Positions 63,201 to 64,000 of a DNA stretch of 64,000 bases are shown here, piece after piece. Source of the stretch: Actinophytocola oryzae (GTDB taxonomy: Bacteria; Actinomycetota; Actinomycetes; Mycobacteriales; Pseudonocardiaceae); the NCBI RefSeq assembly GCF_004364325.1, contig NZ_SOCP01000027.1:1-64000 (forward strand). The letters run 5' to 3'. Position 1 is the first letter of the stretch; each line of letters starts with the position of its first letter. Both the position numbers and the translations under genes were made by a program. The notes beneath the pieces were generated by a model. It was not told the origin of the DNA. It was given only the letters and a program-made list of their open reading frames with translations, and ran no database searches.

Positions 63201-63801
63201 GGGGGACGTCGGCATGCGGGTCCTGTCGACCGGCGGCATCGAGGACGTGGCGGCCACGTTCGGGGCCCTCCTGCCTGACCTGACACCTGCCGACGTCCAC
63301 GTGTCGCCGCTGCGGGACAGCGCCGGTGACCTGGTCGGCGCGGCCTTCCTGTCGCAGGGCGAAGCCGGCATCGCGACGACGGTCTACGCCGCCGGCACCC
63401 CCGGTCCGTACGCCTTCGTCCTGCACCACGACGAGCGCGGGTTCCGGGTTCCCCTGCGGGCAGGGGGGAACAGGTTCCTCGACGAGGCCGGCCTCCTGCG
63501 GCTGGCCGCGTCCCTGGACGCCGCGGAGTACGGCGACTGGCGGGCGAGCGGCCGGTTGATGTTCGCGGCCTGCCGGGTCGGCAGTGCCCAGCGGGCGGCG
63601 CTCGAACGACTCGCGCGGGACGTCGGGTTCCGGGGTACCGCCGTCCTCGCGGTGGACCAGCGGGTGGAGGTCGCTCCCGGGGTCGGGGTGCGACCGCTCC
63701 TCGACGCGCAGACTCCCACCCCTGGTGGGATCGTGCTCAGCTCTTCCCCACGAACGGAACGAAAGGATGGTTCTCATGACGGACGACGACGTGGCCGGTG
63801 A
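45289..63801 (+). CDS. Giant repeat protein with WXG100/CpnT-like N-terminus and caspase-like units
   Basis: About 6,170 residues. GTG 45289 was chosen because TDLPDSLQTLLKVTVGMPWP aligns with the giant 1 start; GTG 45262 is possible. Residues 1-330 closely match giant 1, including the hydrophobic stretch near 105-140 and the GVQNTLHTAGGQRL motif. A low-complexity linker follows (LSVGD units, QSGVAT units). From residue 641 come five tandem repeats of 1,062-1,088 residues and a partial sixth (from 6001). Each repeat has strand-H and strand-C motifs (HHDERGF...FAACWVG; QHGDP..GF...LLLVC), a caspase-like order. The only cysteines found are these. Such giants are sometimes annotated 'lonely Cys domain'. 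No signal peptide. Probably exported by type VII secretion; activity is inferred. Confidence 0.85.
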   Translation: MTDLPDSLQTLLKVTVGMPWPEGDEGDLANSSDAWMAFREALEQARQRFEAIAGQVDSVMAGETADQVVELYRVTVPDSLAQMIDAADRFGSAMLQASADFQKTKIMVVAMLVMLALAIAELLASLIGAFLIPTVVAVARFGIAAVLRQLLTRLGSFGFRALAVNLATREGLAQLGRLALRGGGQLAVDVAKYGAAGAAFMGGLDLAIDGVQNTLHTAGGQRLREGVDWNAFFMSSVLGALGGGLFGVGRSIGRVVDLGSREFRAAVGADLEKLAGAEVRARVARGGRGFADLAYSGMQVGIGGAAANALINVAQDPLAAALQKLFPPKDGASADSGAALPVAAASDGALSLLSRAQGTANRGATADLSVGDLSVGDLSLGDVGLGDVSLGDVGLGDVKVDAKSGGEAAGGVDVKSGGGVGGEAGKGVVAAEEKPVETSTDGSTGSPGSGTVEAPPRYSVVVAEQSTSVGVGFTAAAPPVYSPTAMSTEDGGVAVTAVAAGAAPLADFLGEQPSGGFVVGTAGSSGQPAGMTQSPTTQANIPAVQGRPTVVSGPLAQSGVATQSGVATQSGPATQSGVAVRSGPATGAGSEAKGAAADRTVVVAEAGPGERRSGDGVQDSHPPVPREMSTPPDVDAFHEMADVQVSPLLDSAGNPVGAAFLTPREADVAATVFAGERPHAYTFAAHHDARGFRIPLRSGGERFVDVGGFMRLASTLDTAGYGDWRAGGRLMVVACGVGVPEHAALDRLARESGYRGREVETFDGRTEIAPGVGVQALPDGQRATPGGVVLAPREIVRMTRDSQGRPTFFTFDGTDEMMRRFETLGLTGEAGTRKIVKSTRDPSGRLDHRLLAAPWEAWAADGRLPPVFVFLETRHGRFVRTEAGHGRAMTVQEVATALVGRMWQSGDGLADPVRRPLVVFTLYTPTDPNGQAGAEQATVELVRLMGRLTGGPWPGFREISENGSLQYLDEVDRKLDYTAMVTSGDPFVRHGALSMRDVVATMSGQAAAFPVTPAASQEWGGFVANNVPGLAGAAGLAGVVDPIVLVVETHGGGRFVRMALPPGTMIADRLVELGGDQVGRMFLDTQGTIALLRAGHPLVVVALEKGGRTEGDRAVRGMVGFDLASVLRKAGHFTDVYELAGAARVENGRLELAPNARFELVSVPRGADVRLEILRGGAGEPVGAFLRYPGDDQMWNRARAWAQRLTPASMATYHHNGVARSSPWHVRPFTVFSGGTAIRRDGRPVAVSSADIGRVIADDRTAQTDLDPFSTTQHDVAWGREPSVLWLSVDDAAQPAATGHGLVPDPASFSREMLRGGYWRSTLTVPSGVTWELTAAGAIVTTGPGTNGLDRTGPPRPGPDDVVTYALANQRLGTFGQFNPTDHVHELAISGFAATASALTRRLYMAGVEQNRQVSFADYLSLADWSPSAWTHVQHGHPDGTGFVYRLRSRRLDRPGDEILLSGDDASRLQFASALLRDAHPVPTNPLEMVLVVCKTELTPPGGGPSHAQRFRAATATRGPARVWATGVTALTSSNEGLPGTELGGVFDDGGGGGGQRPRMLTDFAAEHIAPAALSVPRAGSPADAARFEAGVRDTARLATRAQAWRLRLNQTTRAQSPVGSLTVRIEGSGFGWLHGAQIAARIFADEVAVESAALAGWGLPISPADLPVRTATQYEGYPSRPDGRGEVGLTVDIPPGDVGLAVLTNTAGRDIRAVEAAFAGLLPALTSADVHVSALVNAAGTLVGAAFLSPAEAELAKDVYTGAPGPYTFVVHHDERGFRIPLRSGGNRFVDAAGFMRLAGTLDAASYGDWRASGRLMFAACWVDAPEGAELDRLARDSGYRGGGVGTVDQRIEIVRGVGARPLADGELPTPGGLVLAPPGHQGPVLSQRDSQGRATFFTFDYGDRFTQWFRELPNAGDAATKIILRTAPDGTGVVHSGLDHTPWASWTENGRVPPVVVFLGMSRGRFFRLEGGAGRPMPPREVASSIVASMGLPGDGVAARVRRPLVVFTSYGVSDPDGPAVAARATVEVVEEMGRLTGGPWPGFHHVSANPPMADLDRLDVTLPKVVLATAGEPFVPHGALSMDDVVVTAAGHVAAFPAGPATGREMAAFVAAGAPGLGNVAGLAGVVDPVVVVVETHGDGRYLRMALRPGTMLRDRLVELDGDQLGRMVLGEPAVVSLLESGRALAVLTLGVSGPAPRGRAGMVGFDLATVLRQAGHFNDVYVLDGARIENGWLAPSQDARVELVSVLRAGDVRLEALRTADGHPAGVFLRYPGDEHMLARVLDWARHVTDASMDGHDHNGLAERGQWDLPPFVVVSSDTVIRRDGRAVPASGADIGRVVADDDTTHLGLDPVSAPIFDPGRGDEPSVLWLTTHNAEPPAGVATLPSSADFTAEMLRGGYWRSTLTVAATARWRLTASGGIATTGPAGTGGLDRTGPPRPGPDDVVTYALANERLGTFGQFHAPNDLAHILHVSGYAARITEFARRYYLRGWDGDPATKGEVATLANWSPQVWTHMQHGDPQAEGFVYRLRSGQAGRPTDRVVLTGQDARRLQDGSALFRGAHPEPANPPEILLVVCRADDVPFDGGDTHADRYRTGSAAPVWATGTDAVTTTFGEVGTDPGGVFDDGTGPARRPLADFAAERIDTVTLPLPRTRSAAAANQFESGVREVARRATRAQAWRLRLNRTNAVGLLSVQIQGTGLGWLDGAQRATEIFTDEVAIESAALTGLGLPITAADVPVHTDPGFSGYPSRPGGAREIGIAVDLPPGDVGMTALRSGDRTAMETAFGGLVPDVTPADAHVSPLLDGAGNRVGAAFLSPAEAAVATAAFASAGQPGPFTFVVHHDERGFRIPLRSGGNRFVDAAGFMRLAGTLDAASYGDWRASGRLMFAACWVGAPEQAALNRLARESGYQGSDVVALDQRVEIVAGPVVRALRPDQFPTPGGVVLSPPGHQGPVMSQRDSQGRATFFTFGQGVEFARRFWALTDAGDAGLRLVVHASQDEAGQLYRRLEPAPWASWAEGGRVPPVFVLLTSSNGQFVGLEAGADRTMSPAEAASSVVASIGSGADRVRRPLVVFTHYDDGDAGGHAAAALATVEVVEEMGRLTGGPWPGFHHVSSRPFMQDLQDVNPVTVGTGLTTWGEPFVPHGVLSVADVVATASWRVAAFPADRGSRHEWAAFVAGGAVGVAGAAGLTGVVDPVVLVVETHGGGRFVRVALPSAHDTLVELTGDQLGPMFHDAPGTASLLDGGHAVVLVTLEADARVTGNRASGGMVGYDVASALREAGRFNDVYVLDGAAHLQDGRLELDPSARFELVSVLRTGDVEVEPLHNDDGQPVGVFLRYPGDGPLLAMAMGWARNVTAASMADYHHDGAPKRLSGIPPFVVFSSGVVVRKDGRPVHASAADVGRVVAHHPVTHAVLDPESRTTQFLPWGIEPPVLWLTTHNAFHHEAAVTEPWRDTDRFATEMLRGGHWRSTLTVNPAASWYLRADGAVATTGPVADGLDRTTPPVPGPDDVVGHALANERLGVFGQFYPSDHNQHMADSNHAVRATELTRRLYKQGLYGLGPVASTPVLGNWSPTAWVHMQHGELLSNGFSYRLRSGHGGRLGDMVIVSGEDAARLRFGSAVFQRAHPDPASQPETLLLVCFVESAPSLGGVSHAERFRTGGPTGPVRAWATATDSSVFRSGMAGTVFGGVFDDGTGTPVRRLADFAAERIDPVTVTVPHSGSADGWDALAAGVRATAQLATRAQAWRLMLNRSRPAGLLTVRIQGSLSHGVRYVANQFAAEVAAEATALTALGLPVTTGDVPVHTEVRPSVAPDPEVRLAVDLPPGDVGMSALRTNDPRQWEGTFGSLVPALTVADVHVSPLVDANGVAVGAAFLSPGEAGIARSAYATTTATPYTLAAHHDERGFRVPLRSGGHRFLDASGFMRLAVTLDAAAYGDWRVGGRLLFAACRVGAPEHAALDDLARNFGYRGRDVEATASRVEIVPGIGARVLADEAPPTPGGVVLAPREVPAGAVPMHFVRDSRGRPTFLTFHYGDRFRKFLQRLTYTGHAALTTIVRVTRDSSGRQTGRLEAAPWASWMRHGRVPPVFLLLVAENGQLMRPDATAGQISPRDVATSAVGTMALWGDGVDDPVRRPLVVFTQYRGADPDGAAARVTAEVIEEMGRLTGGPWPGFHHVSANPALVDSSTVASTRFPALLATWGEPFVPHGAVSMGDVAITASRRVAAFPVDAATGREWDAFMMGDAPGVTGAAGLAGVVDPIVLVLDGRGGGRFARLALPPGTLMENRLVERDGDQLGRMLMAEGGFMNLLRQGRAIAVVTPGTDGRAAGTGRDPAVRGMIAFDLAARLRQAGHYNDVYALRGDARIENGRLELAQDAAFEPVSVLRGGDVSSEVLTGASGRSVAVFLRYPGDENALASARDWARNVTDTRLATYRHNGVEQAPPWGFTPFVVFSGGTAIRKDGRAVPVSDADVGRVVGDDPAVHAALNAKYTFVNVGLVGTEPSVLWLTVDSASTPEGPVSDRFTVEMMRAGHWRSTLSVAAATSWELVAGGIATVGPRDSTGFDRTGPLLPDPDDVVTEALANERLGVFGQFHATDIGHYVSQSVFAAQASEFTRRWYRVLGDVPAESRLALANWSPNSWTVVNHGDGGGIGYRLRRGVHGGYGDVVYLSGADAARLQLGSDLYRRAHPDPADPPETLLVVCRAALTTSPGQESRAHQFRTTTGARAWAAETLVSISASGELEVPSSGVLDDGTGRALTPLNDFVAEEIEPVALALPADDRTPFESGVRDIARLATRAQAWRLRLNQSARNPVGLLTVRISGSGPGWQDAAGYAGRVFTDEVAVEGALLADRALPVGPADLPVDMATTDPAQQVRADGAGEVRIAVDIPPGDVGLRALESHDEGRIRAALGPLVPELLPVDVHVTPLLDSAGNPVGAAFLPPREAAVAATVVAADAVLPGRYVLAVHHDVRGYVIPLRSGRRRFVDAEGFMRLAGMLDAAEYGDWRSSGRLLIAACWVGAPEHAVLDRLARDHGYHGSAVETSHRRVEIAPGVGVRALAGNEFPTPGGIVLAPGADPEAVRWVRDSRGRDSFFAFDHGPDFTRHLEGLAATGDAGMTTITWATATAGGQVRGQLVAAPWAQWTEHGRVPPIFMFLMVGNGHLTRQEAGATLLMSPFDAAASMVGSMRLRGDGAGDLVRRPLVVFTSYDGADPNGQAGAARVTGEVVELMGRMTGGPWPGFHHVSALSPMRFLNEIGFPLGGAAMLTWGEPFVPHGVLSMRDVVTTESGLMTAFPVTPEASQEWGEFVVYDGPGLAGAAGLDGVVDPIVLVVETHGGGRFVRMALPPGTEVRDRVVEVGGDQLGLAFFTEPGTVSLLDSGKAVVIVAVEAGGRATGNRAAAGMVGFDVASALRMMRYYNDVYVTDGGARIENGRLELGKDTRFVSVSVLRSGDVRVETLTNADGRPVAAFLRYPGDETVLAEARAWARQVTDTSMATYHHNGVEQRGQWHVRPFVVFGGGTVTRKDGQPVAASGADLGRVIAQEHVTFAALNTAAYTIGDPAWGTEPAVLWLTVPAAGPAPDPGSITTEMMRGGYWRGTLTVSATATWHLTGSGGVATTGPGGTAGLSRTGPPRPGPDDVVTYSLANERLGTFGEFHPSELFGQLAVSNYAANATEIGQRVYLMGFGTPPQGTFADYFALGNWSPRVWTQLQHGDPDGNGFRYNLRAGNTGRIGDLAVVSGADAVRLRSASAVFQAAHPDPANPPETLLLVCRADTTPSQGGTSHAHRFRAGGPAGPVRAWASTTNNMTMPDGLVGTVPGGVFDDGTGLRQVPLSELATEHIAPVRLPGPGAASHAAWARFESSVRETARLATRAQAWRLRLNRSTRSQNPVGLVTVQLRGSGSGWADGAQRATRMFTDEVATESAHLTARGLPVTPADVTIHTAAPPGVPHGRGEIAIEVDLPPGDVGMRVLSTGGIEDVAATFGALLPDLTPADVHVSPLRDSAGDLVGAAFLSQGEAGIATTVYAAGTPGPYAFVLHHDERGFRVPLRAGGNRFLDEAGLLRLAASLDAAEYGDWRASGRLMFAACRVGSAQRAALERLARDVGFRGTAVLAVDQRVEVAPGVGVRPLLDAQTPTPGGIVLSSSPRTERKDGSHDGRRRGR
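46390..46479 (+). repeat. Six 15-base tandem repeats (LSVGD-type) in giant gene 2
   Basis: Six consecutive 15-base units code for LSVGD, LSVGD, LSLGD, VGLGD, VSLGD and VGLGD. Giant 1 has three to four of the same unit at the equivalent place (33355-33420), so the linker expanded by slippage after duplication. Confidence 0.9.
46963..47055 (+). repeat. QSGVAT-type linker repeat in giant gene 2
   Basis: Units QSGVAT, QSGVAT, QSGPAT, QSGVAV and RSGPAT, an 18-base tandem repeat, form the last part of the linker before repeat 1. Composition (Gln, Ser, Gly, Ala, Thr) fits a flexible extracellular spacer. Confidence 0.8.
47209..50472 (+). repeat. Giant 2 repeat 1 (1,088 aa)
   Basis: Starts ADVQVSPLLDSAGNPVGAAF. 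Unit a: AAHHDARGF...LMVVACGVG (Cys codon at 47491). Then TRDSQGRPTFFTF, RRPLVVFTLY, VVETHGGGRFVRMALPPG and VGFDLASVLRKAGHF. Unit c: WTHVQHGHPDGTGFVYRL...VLVVCKTEL. Closing TRAQAWRLRLNQ and DIPPGDVGL. Patches are nearly identical to repeat 5. Confidence 0.9.
50473..53685 (+). repeat. Giant 2 repeat 2 (1,071 aa)
   Basis: Starts ADVHVSALVNAAGTLVGAAF. Unit a: VVHHDERGF...LMFAACWVD. Then RRPLVVFTSY, VVETHGDGRYLRMAL and VGFDLATVLRQAGHF. Unit c: WTHMQHGDPQAEGFVYRL...ILLVVCRAD. A stretch of about 160 bases near 50,600-50,757 is about 97% identical to repeat 3. Confidence 0.9.
53686..56871 (+). repeat. Giant 2 repeat 3 (1,062 aa)
   Basis: Starts ADAHVSPLLDGAGNRVGAAF. Unit a: VVHHDERGF...LMFAACWVG. 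Then RRPLVVFTHY, VVETHGGGRFVRVALPSA and VGYDVASALREAGRF. Unit c: WVHMQHGELLSNGFSYRL...LLLVCFVES. Closing TRAQAWRLMLNR and DLPPGDVGM. Confidence 0.9.
56872..60066 (+). repeat. Giant 2 repeat 4 (1,065 aa)
   Basis: Starts ADVHVSPLVDANGVAVGAAF. Unit a: AAHHDERGF...LLFAACRVG. The middle unit has DGRGGGRFARLALPPG, where the ETHGGG His of the other repeats is Arg. Unit c: WTVVNHGDGGGIGYRL...LLVVCRAAL. The most diverged of the full copies. Confidence 0.9.
60067..63288 (+). repeat. Giant 2 repeat 5 (1,074 aa)
   Basis: Starts VDVHVTPLLDSAGNPVGAAF. Unit a: AVHHDVRGY...LLIAACWVG. Then RRPLVVFTSY, VVETHGGGRFVRMALPPG and VGFDVASALRMMRYY. Unit c: WTQLQHGDPDGNGFRYNL...LLLVCRADT. Shares long near-identical patches with repeat 1. 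Confidence 0.9.
63289..63801 (+). repeat. Giant 2 repeat 6, partial (170 aa)
   Basis: Only unit a is present (ADVHVSPLRDSAGDLVGAAF; VLHHDERGF; LMFAACRVG), ending PTPGGIVLSSS. The protein then stops after a short basic tail where the next block would begin, so the boundary coincides with a domain border. Confidence 0.9.
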
Positions 63802-64000
63802 CCCCGGTGAGGAGACGTGGATGGTGCTGATGGACCCGGCCTGGCGCCAGGAGAACGAGAACGACCCGCCGCCGCTGCACGCGGTCGTGGGTCTGTGGCC
63901 GGTGGCACCGGACGGCGCGGTCGGCAAGTTCCGGTCCAACCCGGACTACGAGCCGTCGGACGAACAGTCGCCGACCGACCCGCTCGACGCGGTGTTCCGG
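63776..64000 (+). CDS. Type VII secretion system-associated protein, 5' part
   Basis: The gene starts at ATG 63776, with AAAGGA 10-15 bases before, inside the last codons of giant gene 2 (26-base overlap in another frame), and continues past the window edge. The 75 visible residues read TWMVLMDPAWRQENENDPPP, LHAVVGLWPVAPDG, GKFRSNPDYEPSDEQSPTDP and LDAVFR. From memory this matches small actinomycete proteins annotated as type VII secretion system-associated (PAW...PPLEAVVGAWPV...F.PNP.YEPS...SPTDPVDA). Its coupling to giant gene 2 is the main context evidence that the giant is a type VII secretion substrate or component. Confidence 0.7.
   Translation, partial: MTDDDVAGDPGEETWMVLMDPAWRQENENDPPPLHAVVGLWPVAPDGAVGKFRSNPDYEPSDEQSPTDPLDAVFR

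Noticed and set aside
1..64000. CRISPR arrays and tRNA or rRNA genes
   Set aside because: No regularly spaced direct repeats of CRISPR type and no convincing cloverleaf or rRNA sequence was noticed on reading; the repeats found are coding.

Overview
The window is very GC-rich, uses GTG starts freely, and carries SARP, GntR, LacI, MerR and MmyB-type regulators, a macrolide-type deoxysugar set and a type VII secretion-associated gene. This points to a filamentous actinomycete, most likely of the Pseudonocardiales; the genus is inferred, not shown.

Layout. (1) 0-2.5 kb: the end of a secreted-type gene fragment with a perfect terminator, then a decayed SARP/ATPase regulator with a WD40 remnant at its front. 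(2) 2.8-4.5 kb: an SDR oxidoreductase divergent from an MmyB-type HTH regulator. (3) 4.7-20.7 kb: a sugar/sugar-acid utilisation locus. It holds a SMP-30 lactonase, a glucarate-type dehydratase and an SDR in one overlapping operon behind a GntR regulator; a lipoprotein plus two permeases of a carbohydrate ABC importer opposite a LacI regulator with two matching operators; a broken enolase paralog; a glycosidase-kinase fusion; a second GntR; and a secreted three-CBM amylase-like enzyme. (4) 20.8-21.8 kb: a MerR-controlled F420/deazaflavin-type reductase pair. (5) 21.8-24.8 kb: a graveyard of gene fragments (ABC binding protein, ABATE/CGNR, LysR, IS630, IS3, KAS III) around one intact small membrane protein gene. 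(6) 24.8-29.1 kb: glycosyltransferase, 3,5-epimerase, 4-ketoreductase and NDP-hexose 2,3-dehydratase, a tight operon for making and attaching a 2,6-dideoxy-type sugar. (7) 29.3-32.2 kb: a tryptophan-dioxygenase-like/NTF2 fusion and a ruined KAS II.

(8) 32.2-64 kb is the remarkable part. Two giant genes share a WXG100/CpnT-like N-terminal region. Giant 1 (2,701 aa, no cysteine) carries a 7-copy W-x-P-R-F-P module array, a domain shared with giant 2, and an amidoligase-like C-terminal domain; it overlaps a 322-aa partner gene. Giant 2 (about 6,170 aa) consists of five tandem repeats of about 1,070 residues plus a sixth partial copy. Its only cysteines (11) sit in strand-C motifs that pair with upstream His motifs in a caspase-like (clan CD) arrangement. 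Between the giants lie a P450, a DFR-like reductase and an O-methyltransferase. A type VII secretion-associated gene starts inside the last codons of giant 2 and runs off the window.

Working model (inference): giants 1 and 2 are paralogous type VII secretion-linked proteins, of the class sometimes annotated as 'lonely Cys domain' or WXG100-like polymorphic-toxin proteins, embedded in a decaying and recombining secondary-metabolism island.
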